Shown: positions 1 through 12,091, counted from the first letter of the stretch. The stretch: DNA of 64,000 nucleotides from Bipolaris cookei (GCA_002286855.1 NRSV01000091.1:26189-90188); one strand, 5' to 3'. Notes: generated by a model not told the origin, from the letters alone. Numbers and translations are program-made.

Positions 1-501
1 CAAACTTGAAAATACCCATACTAACTACTCTTGAGAGATGCGCTGGCGCGTCTCTGAAGCACCGAGAATACAATCACCTTTCACTATCAATTTACTATCC
101 TTGGAAATCCATCACAATATGACACCTTCACAATGCTCAAATTGCGGTCTGCACGCCACCCTCAATCTTCTTATGTCTTCTCCCGCCTACACGCATGCCA
201 AATTTTATAGCACAAGGATGGCGAAGAGAAGCAAGGCAAGAAAGAGTTTTTATGACGATTGTTCGGATATTTACAGCTTGAAGCCTAAGTTATTCCTATC
301 TGCTCTGGCCAATAGCCGCAAAACCGACTTCACGATCTCCTACTCTGACACAACCCAGCTTCCGGACCATCGACAAGGTACATAGATCTTGTGTATGGAA
401 ACGCATGCATATATTGACGCCAAAGCCATAGCCTACATAAAGACTTGCCACGAGTTATTCTGTAGTCGGTCAGGTCTTCTCTCAGCAGCTCTTGGAGATT
501 G
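1..501. other. Intergenic, no supported gene
   Basis: A short plus-strand open frame (38-385) has no recognisable motif, splice pattern or composition support. I see no transposase remnant or RNA gene here. Confidence 0.4.
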
Positions 502-771
502 CTAACCCTGCTGTGCTTTCGAAATCATCTCACCATAACAGCCATTGCAGTAAAGATGGTTCCACTGATTAGAACGGATAGCCACAAGTTTGGATTTCTT
601 CTCTCTATCGCACCGACAGCACACAAAATTGGTAGGCGAGGCGAGCCGATGTAGTGTCCAGTTCCCTCGAGGCAGGTATTGCTTGATCACTTGGGGCAAG
701 TTTGCAGTCACGCTCTCAGTATCTTCATAGGCCACAGTATTTCCAACATCTTGTTTAGACTCCTGTGTCAT
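502..771 (-). CDS. Small CxxC/CxxC putative zinc-binding protein (89 aa)
   Basis: This intronless 89-residue frame has two cysteine pairs: CCRC at about residues 51-54 and CNGC at about 75-78. They are separated by a basic stretch, which is the layout of a small zinc ribbon. The N-terminal third is acidic and probably disordered, and the C-terminal half is the ordered part. Small fungal proteins with a WTLHRLASP-like lead followed by two CxxC pairs are familiar to me from Pleosporales, but no function is assigned to them. There is no signal peptide or membrane segment. The neighbouring MYND/DUF4470 gene, also on the minus strand, ends with its start about 750 bp beyond this gene. I am fairly confident it is coding because of the spaced cysteines, and I do not assign a function. 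Confidence 0.55.
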   Translation of the reverse strand: MTQESKQDVGNTVAYEDTESVTANLPQVIKQYLPRGNWTLHRLASPTNFVCCRCDREKKSKLVAIRSNQWNHLYCNGCYGEMISKAQQG

Positions 772-1521
772 GGTCTGTAGTGAAAAATGAATCGAAAGAT
801 TTTGCTAGAGTCAGCGTGGAAGGGCTTATAGAGGACGAAGTCAGGTCTGATAACATTTCTTGTTTCACCCGCAACTTGAATCAACTCGAGCATGCTGAGT
901 TGGCCGTGCGTGATTATCTGCCGCCTCCTTTTTACTGTTATCACAAAGGATGGATGATTATGCAAGCACCTTAGTTCAAGCATTACCTCCTTAGCTGCAC
1001 TAGTCTCCCCATATATTTTTAGATACATGTTTAGTCACATAAAAAACCAAATAGAAAATAAGTAGCGATCATGGTGGAGGCACTTCTGTCGACGAGCTTT
1101 CGGATGAATTGAAAGTTGACACTTCGCGACAAAATGCAAAAGTTATTGGGGCCCTTGCCTTTGCATATCTACATTGAAAAAAATTCGAGATCGGACGCCC
1201 TGATATTACCTACTCCTTAAGAGTTATGCCTAGGGAAGAAAGCCTGAGTTACGAGACCTGGTTGTTGTTCGATGCAAGATTGAAGATGAATGCGAGGACT
1301 GGTACAGTAACATACTTTGCAGCGAGAAGATCAAGTTGCTTCGAAACAAGGCGTAATACAGTAGATGTTCTAGTTGGCAAGCTCACTTATCAGTTGAAGA
1401 TTTGGAGAGTTTCCGTCTTCAAAAATCGCAAGATCTCAATATGGTGTTGATCGCTACCTGTGCCAATTGCAATCCATTCTAGCGGTAAGTCCGCTGTATT
1501 GATTTGGCACAAACTTATTAA
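772..1521. other. Intergenic, no supported gene
   Basis: The open frames here are short, overlap on both strands and lack family motifs. The right edge should hold the 3' UTR of the MYND/DUF4470 gene. Confidence 0.4.
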
Positions 1522-3518
1522 TCAACGTAGCCTCCGCCATTCTGTATAGTGTTCGATTCCACTAGAGCAAGATGAAAGTAGAAGATCGAATTCCTCCTGA
1601 GAACCAATCTCGTCTGGTTTAAGCTTCAGCCTCAGAGGCCATGGTTCTATAATCGTGTTTCTCTTCTTCATCATTAATCCTGCGCCACTAGCCGCGGACT
1701 CGAACTTTTGGAGTTTCATGTACCTACACATTGATCAATAAGATGTTCTGCCCACAAATTCTACATCTCAACCCACATTTGGAAGTAATTTTCGGCATCT
1801 AATGCGAGTGTCCGACTGTCCCAAACTTTATAAAAGTCTGCTCCTTGGCGTAAGACTTTGACAATATCTAAACTTCCGGGTAGATACTGGGCCAGGAAAT
1901 CGATATCAGGCATCGTATCTGTTCCTGTCATTTTTGCCATTTCCATCACCGCGTTTAAGTAGCAGGTTATGATCGTTGCATCAGCATTCTCTGCTGTTGC
2001 CTGGAGGAGTGGGGCAAAGAGAGACAAAACGCGACGTGTCCCTACGTAACCCGCATCTGATACATTTGAGACCTATGCATGCTGTGAATCCGGAGTATGG
2101 ATAAAATGCCAGATATACTTACCTCGATCCTGTCATACGACAGTGGCACTAGTAGCTGTGGGAGTGTGGTTGCATCGACGTTGAACAATTCGAGACGCAG
2201 ATTGAGGTTGAAAAGGCGGTATAGAAATGCCTGAAACTCCTCACGCAAGTACACGAGCAACTTCCCGTATATGTCACAAGACGGCTTCCATGGAATTTGA
2301 TATACATCTCTGATACACCAACCCGCCATGGGATCTGACTTGTCGTTGAAAGGCCAGCAATCACCTGTCTGGAACATTGTTCTGGTACTTTTTAGCTGAT
2401 GAAACACATGTAACATATAGATCTCGCTTACGGATTTGGAATATCGAAGTCAGCCCGAGAATGACCAAAGGGGAGCAGCAAGCCATCATGCCGAAATTTT
2501 CGCTTTGCGAGGCGCATGGATGGGCTTGCATCCTTGTAATACCACCTGTCCCTATAATCAGCTCTCTCTGGGGACAACATCACCGCTTCGCGGATTTTCT
2601 TTGCAGATTGTTGTGTCAATCCAGCGGGAACCTTAAGATACTCTGCGACCAATGGCCATCTATCTGGCGGAAGCGTAATTGACAAAATCTTGGATCGAGA
2701 GAATGTTCAGGTTTTCCTGACCATGCCTTGATGTACAGCCTCTGTAGTGTGAGTGCGACTGTCTCCGAGCAGCTTGCCGATTTCACTTTTTAGCGAAGTA
2801 GCCAAGCTTTTTGGTATAAAGGCAGAGTACCATACATGGATCAGTGCCTCGGCTGTAGAGTCAAATGAAGGTTGACTCGAAGTTTTGTCATTGAGAGAAG
2901 CGAAAATCAAAAGAAGTATCACCGCGTTGCGCGCCACGACATCAAACTCCCAGTCGTTGACTGTGACGTCCATTTGGGGACTGAAAGAACCCGGTAAACT
3001 ACGGATAGTCTTGATCAAATTCCTCAGATCACCGGAGGCTACGCATGACCAGCTGGACGAGACGAAAAGCATTTTCGTAAAGCTTACCCGCAAAGAGCAA
3101 TTTAATATCTTTGTTGTACCCCTGGCCTTCGTTTTCATGTAATCGCAGGATGTCGATTGCTGGAATATTCCCCCAAAGATACTTGCTAGAGCCGAAGGGG
3201 TTGTGCAGGTTCCTCGAGGCATCACCGTTCGCCCATATCGGTACCCGATTGGCACGGTCCCACTCTGGCGCCCAGCTTGACTTATTGAGAGGACTTCTGC
3301 ATTCTACTTTGTGAATGGGCCAGTGCAGCCGTTGGCAAGCTGCTCCACAATACTTGGTGATTGTTTAGATATGGGCATTACCTCGTAGGGTGATTTCTGA
3401 TGCTTACCGCCACGAGCTTGCAATTCTTGCAAGTAAACAAACCTTCGGATTTGCAAGACTCAGTAACAGCCTGATTCGCACATCGAAGTGGTAAGATAGA
3501 ACTGAAGTTCATGGCCAT
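1522..3518 (-). CDS. MYND zinc finger / DUF4470 domain protein, seven exons (about 565 aa)
   Basis: The product starts with a MYND-type finger (Cys/His ladder at about residues 13-55, including CKNC, YCGAAC and HWPIHKVEC). DUF4470 follows (SGDLRN...SLPGSF, WEFDVVARN...HVWYSAF). A long fungal C-terminal region comes next (DRWYYKDASPSMRLAK, LLLPFGH, DPMAGW, SYDRIEVSNVSDAGYVGT). I infer introns at 3353-3407, 3039-3087, 2689-2736, 2388-2431, 2073-2122 and 1724-1776. Each restores the frame and the family pattern. The last intron uses a GTGGGT donor. The exons sum to 1698 nt with no internal stop, so the gene looks intact. The start is the ATG at 3518, or the one two codons later, because the finger begins a few residues after it. 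MYND fingers usually bind proteins; no enzymatic role is visible. It belongs to a family that is expanded in Ascomycota. Confidence 0.85.
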
Positions 3519-5263
3519 GATGCCATAGTAGACTAGACCACAATAAGTCGGACCAATCTCTGCGTACAAAGGGAAAGCGGCCCTACGCTCTTCTTATCTA
3601 CCTCTCGACGTCAAAAGCAAGGTACTGAGGCCGCCCACGTATCAACGCGCTAGCGCACGCATATATTATGCAGCCGCGCCATGGCGTTGTGCGCATCACT
3701 AAATTCATGCCTGAAGATATGCTCCATGTTGGCAAACACATTTTGCGCGGCAAATTAGTGGTAGGTGGCGAAACTAACCTCATCGAATTGCGAAATGCAG
3801 TAAGTTCTAGTGCAGCCATTTTCTGGGATTGCAATCAAGGCAACGACCCCAACAACCCTTAGACACTGATTATGATTGGCCTGGAGCTGCAGCTTCTCAA
3901 GATTTATGGGCCTATCTGATGTTTGTTGGTCGCACAAAATACGTTTGCGAACACGAAGTAGCAGGTGTAATTGCTTATCAACTAAAGGTGCATACAGCTA
4001 TTATATGCGTGAATCGTAACGAGAGCAACCTATAGAAAGGCTCTGATATGAGCTAATGCCAGCTCAATGCCCAAAGTGTGCCGTCTGGCCATCTTTGACG
4101 TCAAATAGCGGGCCAATGAGCTGATGTGAACCAGACAACTGCAGTTATGTGGGACACACCCACCTACTTCATCTGAAAGTGCGAATCAGTGCTGTACTAT
4201 TGTCCCAAGCGCTAATGCGATTTGATACGTCATACCAAGTTGGGCCTTTCTTTTAACTCACAGCAACACAAGAACCAAATGCTGGTCCGCCAGCTCCTTC
4301 GTAAGCTAAGAATAGCTGCTCCACACTCGTCAGGGCTACGTAGGTGCTTCGGCCGGGCCATTTGTCATCATAAAACGGTAGAAAAGATCTTTTTATCTTG
4401 CACAGAGGAAGATGACATAAGTGATAGCAAAAGCTTAGTCGGCTTCTACCACAGCAAGGCGTAGGTATCGTTATTAGGCTCAAGCCTTGCAGGCTGAATA
4501 TAGCTCCTTAGTTAGAAGGTGAGAGCGACTTGAACTACTTAGGATTCCGCGAGTGGTATGCCGAGAGTACAGCGGGTGGCGGGACCCACGGTAACAGGCT
4601 TGAGACATCAACAGTACTTTAAATATAACTAGCGATCCTGTCAGGTACAGAAGCGGCGGTAAACGAAATGCGCAGAATCGTTAGTAGTGTCACAAAGATT
4701 CCAGAAAGAATGAGCTATGGTGTCGCAAATCTATGGAGCCCCCGATCATGTTTCAACCCCTCGGAAGTTAGAGGTTAGGGCATTGAACAGCCTTAATGTC
4801 TTCGATAATCATAATAGGTAACGATGAGTCATCTAGCTACTCAGCAGCTCTATCGCCTCTATAGTCGTAATACTGTCCCAATGTTGGGTTTGTAACTAGA
4901 TTCGTAAAGATTTACATATATGTTGTTGTGTAGTAGCACATGAATATACCAATGTTGAATATCAGGGTCTTCTTTTAGCATTCACATGGATCTTCTTCAT
5001 CCGCTCCAACATTGGCGACTGAAATTCAGTTTGATTTTTGATTGACTACTCGATTGTGGATTGGCCTTGACCTTTTGAGCTAGACCATGTATCATAAAAC
5101 AGTAAATGTAAAGCATTTTATTTGAATTACTAATGGAAAGGATTCCTCAATATATCTGTTCGCGAAGGATCGATAGCATCATTTTTTGCTGGTGACAGGT
5201 GGTGATTCCGGCCAGACAGATCTGATGCTTCGCCATCCAACGCGGTGGTGCGAGTAGACTTGG
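3519..5263. other. Intergenic, 1.7 kb without a supported gene
   Basis: The frames are short and none matches a family. The stretch around 4900-5160 is AT-rich. I see no terminal repeat or transposase motif. It may contain old degenerate sequence. Confidence 0.4.
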
Positions 5264-7274
5264 TTATGAATGTATTTCGATCGCATGTGAGTCATCAGAT
5301 GTCAGAGCAAGTAACGCCTTGGGTGTATCCTTCAAGCTCTCTATGTCTACAAGACTGGGTGGGGGATCCATGTTTTGACCTTGGTAGAAGGCTGCAAGCG
5401 CTAACAAAGTTGGCGCGACAGCATTGCTAAGTTTCCTCAAAAGTGGTCCCTGTTCTTTTTCTAACAGCGTAGCAAATTCAGCAAGATCGTGCATGTTGAT
5501 GTCAGAGAGCCTATTTTGGTCAGCCAGGTTTCTGGTGTTGTGAAACATAGCATACTCACATGCGATCTGTCAAAGAGACACCAGGAAAGGACGGCCCAGA
5601 AGGTAGGAGGACTAATACACCGATTCCAAAGCGCTTTGTCAATATCTGCAATCGTTTTCCTAATTGTCGGAAACGTTTGGCTTTGTCGTAAACCGCCAGG
5701 TACTCGTCAGACGTCTCTTCAACATCAGGGGCAATCTTGGAAGTCAAAAGCTTAATCTCAGCAGCTTCGTACCGCATCTGGGGATTGCCTCTTTGCCGTG
5801 TGTTTCCAGACCCAAAAGTCACTGCAGTTTCCACTTGCATGCTTTCGCGTGGCTGAGAAGACTGTTGTCCATCCTCAAGAAATTTTATCGCGTAATATCG
5901 TTTCAACAGGATGCACGTAGTCCTCTCATTTTCGAGTCGACATATCATGTTGAATGCCATCGAGGCAGTCAAAGAGAAATGGGACGATGAATCAGAGGAG
6001 CGCCGCGCTTTCCTAGCGCTTTGAAGTTGACTAGTAAAGTCGGCAAGCGTATCCCAGCTGCCGATTGCCAGATACAAAAACTTGAGTATATGATATGGGC
6101 CCTTGAGCGGAGCGGTCTGGGGATATTCCAGATGTCCTAGTAGTTTGGCGCGCTCTGGTTGTGAACATGGACCGATCTTCTGTCGCTCCGCATCTAGCAA
6201 TGACTCTAGCGCTGCATCGACCCTACCTCTCTCTGTTTGGGCTCGTTTATTCTTCCTCTCCAACGATCCTGTATCCTGTGCTCCTAATGAGTCCCTAGGC
6301 TCTCGGCCGGGCAAAGCTCGTTTTGACGTTGCAGTGGTAGGTGCGCTGCTATCAACTTCCCCAGGCGGTATGGATTCTATAACTCTTTCCTGCTCAACCG
6401 AGAGAATAGGTTGTACACGCATACCATGTGTTCCAGCTGATAACGAGCAGGTGGTGTTTCCACGGTCATGATTTTGGTTAAAAGAATTCGCAGTGTCATG
6501 CTCTGAAAAAGGCTGTTGCTCTATAATGAACTGCCGGGGCGACGATGATTCAGTAACTAGGTCGTCATGTTCTTCTGAGACCAACAGCGGTGAAAACACA
6601 GTAAAGTCTTCGTATGTCTCAGGATTGGCTGAACGTTCTCTTATGTCCAAGTCGCTTACTACATTTCCCTCTGGTGTTTCGTGCGTTACTAGTCCCGGTG
6701 AAAAGATTGATGCGCTATTCTCAGCGACAAGAGACACATTTTGATCGCCGTTAGCGGCTGTGGATGCATTGAGGAAGCCATCAATTTGGCCCAAGATTCT
6801 TGAAACGGTGCTGCATGACTCGTTGACGCTTCTGTTCTGATCTTGACAGTCGCGCCAGACAGCACCGATCACGGCATTCAATGCGAAATTCAGCACTTCC
6901 GCGGAAAGCTCTTGCCCGTTCTGTCGAGTACTCCGGACGATACGGGACTCGATATCCAAAACTTTACATGCCGTCGCTACTTTCTTCTTGTCTTTCCACC
7001 AATATCTCCGACGATTGATGTCGGCTGTACGCATTATAGTGTGTTCACATGTTCTTTGGAAAGATTGCTTACTTAGACGCGCTTTCTCAACCACAACAGC
7101 ATATGAGGTTTCGGCCATATCAATAGCTATCTGCCCGATCCGAGCCATTCCCCTGTTTCCGTCACTCGCAATGCTGTCCTTTTCACTTCTATGAGCTGCG
7201 ACAAAAGCACTCTCAAGGTGCTCGTGGTGTGCGAAATTGTAGCCCAGCTTGCTTTGAATAGAGTCCATGATCAT
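5264..7274 (-). CDS. RNase III-like fold protein with degenerate catalytic motif (about 653 aa)
   Basis: Residues 1-150 resemble the ascomycete RNase III-like proteins: LGYNFAHHEHLESAF, then GNRGMARIGQIAIDMAET, then LNFALNAVIGAVW. In active RNase III the signature is of the ERLEFLGDAVL type. Here the key acidic positions are Gly and Gln, so endonuclease activity is unlikely. Residues 150-400 are Ser/Thr/Glu-rich and probably disordered. The C-terminal 250 residues form a helical region found in related fungal proteins. An intron at 5511-5559 (donor GTGAGT, branch CTGAC) joins SLTDRM to the last exon, which ends at 5264. A second possible intron of 48 nt (7025-7072, donor GTAAGC) keeps the frame and would remove 16 residues. 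The ATG at 7274 is used; 7268 is an alternative. The family call is moderate, and coding status is good. Confidence 0.6.
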
Positions 7275-7987
7275 TCACAGTTGTCGAACGGTAGTCAAAC
7301 TAAAGAAGTACGAGATCAAGTGGCTGTTAAGCTGCTCTTATATCAGTATTCCCTATGTCTTATAGCTTTGTATCCAAGCATACATGCTACACCATCTTTC
7401 GTACAATTGCCACAATGGCGCAGCAACGCCAGCCCAATGCTAGACTGCCAAGTAGACAATATGCAATCCATCGCATGATTATCTCTTGTAGCGAAGGAAG
7501 ATCGGAAGGATTTTCGATGGTTGGCACATACCCAATAAGGGGGGGTTGCGGCACTACTGTCCGTAAGGGGCTGCATCGAGTTGCGTGCGTAGTCATGACT
7601 CATTGATGCTGTAACCGATTCCGTGCTCCATCAACACAGAATTTTTCTAGCTCGTCGGTGAAACGATTGCTTTTAAGAGTTCTACCTGCTAGCGTTATTG
7701 ATGCAGCAGGTGCAGATCGGGAGGTATCGCAGGAAAAGCAGCACAGCGAAGCGTATCGTGAGGCTGAGATGGACGGCTCTAACTAGGGCAACCCAATCGT
7801 ATTCAAAGAACCTAGATCATACTCTCTGACCGATACATTCTTCGTGAAGCTCTACAAAGCATTTACCCTATATAACACATAGCAAGTAGAATAGTAACTA
7901 TCGCTGCTAACCTCTGCAATTGCGCCGAATGGCAAATGCGAAAACGGGAGTGAGTAGAGATGATTGCTTTTCCTCACCGTCGGAATG
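7275..7987. other. Intergenic, no supported gene
   Basis: Overlapping short frames on both strands have no motif. It should hold the promoter of the RNase III-like gene and the 3' end of the methyltransferase gene. Confidence 0.4.
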
Positions 7988-9132
7988 CTACTTGACAAAT
8001 GAAGCTTTTCGCAGTGCAGCGCTCTGTACTTCCCAGATAGGCTGTCCCAACTCTAACAACTCTGTACCAAATTCTGACAAGACTTGACCTACAATACCGT
8101 AGAATCTGGCCTGGTTATCCCTATACTCTGTATCACTTCCAAACGTTGCTATGTACCACTCCTCTTTCCAAGTTGTTACAGACGCTTGGAATAATGGGCT
8201 CTGCGTTTGGATTTGCTCAGCAACTACGTAGAACGAGGACCTGATTGCATGCTTTCTTTGCGGTTTGAACAGCTGCAATGACGAAAACTTTCTCAAGGTA
8301 TACAGTAACAAGACTGTATCCCAAGCTTCGAGCTTATGTAGCAAAATCACAATTTTGCCGCTTTGCTTGACACGCTGAAGCGCCAGTACAAGTTGACTTG
8401 TTAGTAGCCGCCATGCCTCCCGTTTCTCGCGATACTCCGCTCTAGAATGCGTTCGCAGAACCTGGCCGTCGCAGAAGACCAGCTCAAAAGCTTCACCATA
8501 AAAAGGACGGTCGAACACAAAGTTGGTAGCGTCAGGATGTTCCGCCGGGATATTGGTAACGTCCATTTCGGCCGCCAGCATTGTGATATCGAGGAAGCGG
8601 ACTCGTATCCTTGGATCACTTTGCCAGTTAAGAAGTATCATCTCATGGCCACCCCGGGATACGGGAAGACTGATTCCGCATACCCTGGCATAGCAGTTTC
8701 TTTTGAAGACAGAGGCTGTGAAGCCGCCAGGCGCCATGCAAAGATCAAGGATGGCGGGGTTTGTGGTAAACGGTGATGTTAATGACAGAGCTGAAGTCAC
8801 CTCGTGAAGCTCGTCGCCAATCTGGCACATCATGTTGTAGAATATGCGTTTTCCAGATTTATCTGCATTATCTGCTCGATGACGTTGTACTTTAAAATGA
8901 TCATCTCCTTGGGGATTCTCCCATCCCTAGTCGTGCGGTTAGGGCGATAGACAAACAATCCTTTAAGAAAACGTACCCTGCGCCGAAGATTCGTGAGCTC
9001 CCTAAATATGGCTGCATGCTTGATGCAGTAGTCTTTGATAGCTGCGTCAGGGCAAGGGGTTGATGGCTCGATCGATAATATTTTGTGATTCAAACTATTA
9101 GAAACCTCACGTTGTAGCTGACTGCTAAACAT
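7988..9132 (-). CDS. FtsJ-like SAM-dependent methyltransferase (about 364 aa)
   Basis: A Rossmann-type SAM site is visible as AILDLCMAPGGFTASV, followed by the FtsJ-like strand FELVFCDGQVLRTHS and the GKIVILLHKLEAWD strand carrying the conserved lysine. FtsJ/RrmJ enzymes methylate RNA ribose 2'-O positions. This fungal branch is uncharacterised, so the substrate is not known. The first exon (9132-8977) encodes 52 residues. An intron at 8927-8976 (GTACGT...CTAG, branch CTAAC) leads to GWENPQGDDHFKVQ and the catalytic domain. Without that intron the frame stops soon after. Splicing gives one continuous frame to the stop at 7988. There is no signal peptide. The gene is co-oriented with the RNase III-like gene downstream and lies 1.1 kb from the AAA_28 gene. 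Confidence 0.8.
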
Positions 9133-10254
9133 CGCTTCTCTGAAGATTGTTTAGTAACGTTCAGCCCGAGAGTATGGAGGTCGCAGACATCTTTGGCAAT
9201 GGGGGTTTAACATGACACGCCTTTGATCGCCGTTTTCTCTCAATAACTCACTTGCAGTTTGCATGATCATTCGAAAGAAAACCAGCGCTTAGGTCTGACA
9301 TGTGTTACTGTACTATTGGAGGTCCAGAAAACCGTAGTTACACAACAGCATTTCACATGCATGCATGGCGTGATCATCGCCAATGTAATACTCACGTGAT
9401 TCGTGAACATTGGTGACGCCAAGATGCAAACTGGAATACATCAAATTAGTACGTAGATTTTCGGCTTATCTTGCAGTAGCGATGTGACAATAGATGCATG
9501 ATACATACATATCTTTGTCATTTCTTTATACTGTCACTCAGGGCCGGTAAATGGAGAGACGCAACCATAACATGCTGTACGCCACATGCAAAATGTTCAC
9601 ATCACATGAATCATATCTTAGAATTACAACCGTTCCATGCCAAATAAAAGCTTCTGATCGTCGCCGGGGCTTCTCTTTGAGTGCAGGTCGCACCAGGATA
9701 TATTTCACAAAAATAATAATTGTTTTATTTGAGGAAAGGTCATTTTATCAAATTCTTGGAAGAACCTAATGGCGACTTCAAAAAGATTGTTATCTAAGAT
9801 TGGTGCGTTTAGCGTAACAAACTCCATATTTAGTGTGCATAAAACTTTCTGTGATGTTAGCCATTTCCTCAACCTTCCGACCAATGATCGACCATTCACA
9901 CTTTGCAACAGCAGCTGTATATAAAAAGTTAAAAGCCGTGATAAGTTTTGCCGAATATCCGTTTTCATCGATAGCTGAATTCATTCAGTACATGCAATTG
10001 AGAGACGATGTTGAGGTCTCAATATACGCGGGAGCAGCGACCTCCGAATTAAGTCGGCGCTGAACGGAATACTATACCGAACGGACTTGCACTAGTCCTT
10101 TGACTCTGGCGCATGGGTACTAGAAATAGTTGACGATATGATCAAATAGATCTGGCACTTCAAACAAACAACAAGCGCACAATCCAGCTGAAAAAGACAC
10201 TATAATATGACTCTATGAGATGTTGCCATAGTTGATCTTGTAATGTACATGAGT
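9133..10254. other. Intergenic, 1.1 kb without a supported gene
   Basis: It is AT-rich. Short frames at 9.55-10.06 kb overlap on both strands and show no family motif. I see no transposon or RNA gene. Confidence 0.4.
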
Positions 10255-10935
10255 TCAAAATGAAACAAGCTCCAAACACGGGTTGCTCTTATCTGCCTCC
10301 AACAGACAGCTTACCAGTGCTACCCGCTCCCCCAAGTCTTTGATAGTATTGGGTAGGACGCTGTACGAGATTTCGTAATCCCTAAGCATAACGAAGAACG
10401 CTTCATTCAATGCCTTCCACTCTGCTGTATCTTGATAGGCCAACCTGACCTTGTCTGCGCTTAGCCAATCTGTATTACCAGCCTCGCAAACTATCACTGT
10501 GGCCTGTTGCATTCTCAACCTTGACTTTGCCCACTCCTTTGTGCTCGCTAGTGCTTTGAAGGCATCGGCTCCCGTATATTCTTTCGCATATGCTAGCGTA
10601 TCTAGCGCTGATCGATCTGCAAAGAACCACCGATCCTTCAGTTGTTCTTCGGTTTGGTTCTGCCTTAGTAGAATGTGCGTCTGTAACTGAAGGCCTCGAA
10701 CGCTATCATATAGGTCTCTTGCTTGAAACCCCTTCTCATGCATTACAACTCGAACGACTTCTTCGATGAAAAACGGCTGTTCGATACCGTGAGATGCTGG
10801 ATCGCGGTCGGAGTAGAATGCCCTCAATGCGTTGAGAAGGGTTGTCTTCCCACTACACTGAGGTCCTATCAAGTAGAGATTCGATCGTTTTGGAGGCTCG
10901 CTTCTATTAGTGAGGGTTCCGAAACTCGTAGACAT
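10255..10935 (-). CDS. AAA_28-type P-loop NTPase (226 aa)
   Basis: A P-loop sits near the N-terminus (LIGPQCSGKTTLLNAL, residues 22-37). It is followed by FFIEEVVRVV and DRWFFADRSALDTLAYA, the pattern of the AAA_28 family, which includes bacterial NadR kinase domains and the N-terminal half of metazoan TTD14. The whole protein is about one such domain. It is intronless and has no membrane segment. It is read in the same direction as the viperin gene and lies 193 bp downstream of it, so the two may be co-regulated. AAA_28 proteins bind GTP or ATP, and some phosphorylate small nucleotides or cofactors; the substrate here is unknown. A CYTH-domain gene, the other half of TTD14 architecture as I recall it, lies at 13246-13884. 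Confidence 0.85.
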   Translation of the reverse strand: MSTSFGTLTNRSEPPKRSNLYLIGPQCSGKTTLLNALRAFYSDRDPASHGIEQPFFIEEVVRVVMHEKGFQARDLYDSVRGLQLQTHILLRQNQTEEQLKDRWFFADRSALDTLAYAKEYTGADAFKALASTKEWAKSRLRMQQATVIVCEAGNTDWLSADKVRLAYQDTAEWKALNEAFFVMLRDYEISYSVLPNTIKDLGERVALVSCLLEADKSNPCLELVSF

Positions 10936-11128
10936 CGTGATGACAGTATTCTAGCAGAGTGGAATCATTAGCTCAGATTCGCCATTTTATAAAATTCAAT
11001 CTGCGTAAGAAGCTATAGTATTGATAGTAAGTTTACGTAATTGGCTTATTTAGAAGTGTATGACGTACTGCGCGTCTCGCAGTATCACCCGACCTCCATT
11101 CTACCGGCCACTTGTTGGTCGCACGATC

Positions 11129-12091
11129 TTACCACTGTAGGTCTTGTTTATCTAGCCCACATGTACCAGCTGACCTAGCCCAGTCGTATACTCCTCCACG
11201 GTCCCTGAAAGCCTTCTCATCCCAGTATACGCTTTGAAGTGCCTTTTCGACCCCAATGTCAAGGATTGATTCAGATGGCTGACCCCCGTCGCGGTCTAGA
11301 AATCTCAAGTACTCGTCGAGAATCAAATACGACTTGGCCATCATTTGGTTGGACTCTGGAACGAGTGATGTCTGGTTCGCATGTCGCCTGCAAAAGCTGT
11401 CGTATTCTTCATCGGTGATAGTAAACTTGCGGGCGTCTCGAAGTGTCTTCTCAGTGTCGTTTTCCCCTGCGACAATCAAGACTTGGAAACACTTCCATCG
11501 AAAAGGCCGAAGCCGATCAATGTGCTTGTTCATATCTTCATTCCAATTGAGTCGACATACCACAGTGTTGATCTTGAACTTGATGCCGTACTCCTTGCAC
11601 CAGGAAGCAATCCTGTATAGCTGCGAGATCTGGTCGCCGGATCCACGGCCGATCTGAACGTTGGTAGACTCGTTGAACGAATCACATGAGACCGCCAATA
11701 TGTCGATTTTGGAACCGCACTGCCGAAAGAAGCTTTCCTTGACAAGACTTCCATTTGTGACAATAGAAACCGACTCGAGTCGTAATTCGTCTTTGCAGAA
11801 GACCACCATCTCTGCCAGGAACTTCGGATAAAGGAACGGCTCCCCGCCAGCAAAGTTCAGCTTTCGCATGCCTGATTCCTTGAGCAATAAAAGCCCTTTC
11901 TTTGCGCGATCGGAACTTTCCATAAAAGAGGAGGTGGCAGTGTGAAAGCAGAATCCACACGTTTTGTTGCAGCGCCTCGTAAAGTGATAGTTGACAGCTA
12001 TAGGGCATACGGCGCGATGACTGTTGTAACGCAGATACATGGATATGATACCAAGTAGCAGAAGTCCAAAGTAGATTGAGACGGAGTCCAT
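11129..12091 (-). CDS. RSAD2: Viperin (RSAD2) homologue, radical SAM nucleotide dehydratase (320 aa)
   Basis: This is a full-length viperin. A hydrophobic N-terminal segment (about residues 6-20) could act as a membrane anchor, as in animal viperins. The radical SAM cluster motif CNKTCGFC (Cys41, Cys45, Cys48) sits in the viperin context NYHFTRRC...FHTAT. GGEPFLYP follows at about residue 82, then SIVTNGSL, AVSCDSFNE, IGRGSG, FKINTVV, RPFRWKCFQ, LVPESNQMM and SYLILDEYLRFLDRDGG. The protein ends in tryptophan, as vertebrate viperin does. Known viperins convert CTP to ddhCTP, a polymerase chain terminator. The gene is a single exon with no break. It shares a 209-bp intergenic region with a divergent nucleotide kinase gene, and the AAA_28 gene lies downstream. 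Identity is very confident; the physiological role in the fungus is not known. Confidence 0.95.
   Translation of the reverse strand: MDSVSIYFGLLLLGIISMYLRYNSHRAVCPIAVNYHFTRRCNKTCGFCFHTATSSFMESSDRAKKGLLLLKESGMRKLNFAGGEPFLYPKFLAEMVVFCKDELRLESVSIVTNGSLVKESFFRQCGSKIDILAVSCDSFNESTNVQIGRGSGDQISQLYRIASWCKEYGIKFKINTVVCRLNWNEDMNKHIDRLRPFRWKCFQVLIVAGENDTEKTLRDARKFTITDEEYDSFCRRHANQTSLVPESNQMMAKSYLILDEYLRFLDRDGGQPSESILDIGVEKALQSVYWDEKAFRDRGGVYDWARSAGTCGLDKQDLQW

Noticed and set aside
5520..5610. 32-nt intron ending at ACACCAG in the RNase III-like gene
   Set aside because: The 49-nt alternative (5511-5559) has a proper branch site, normal length and better family continuity.
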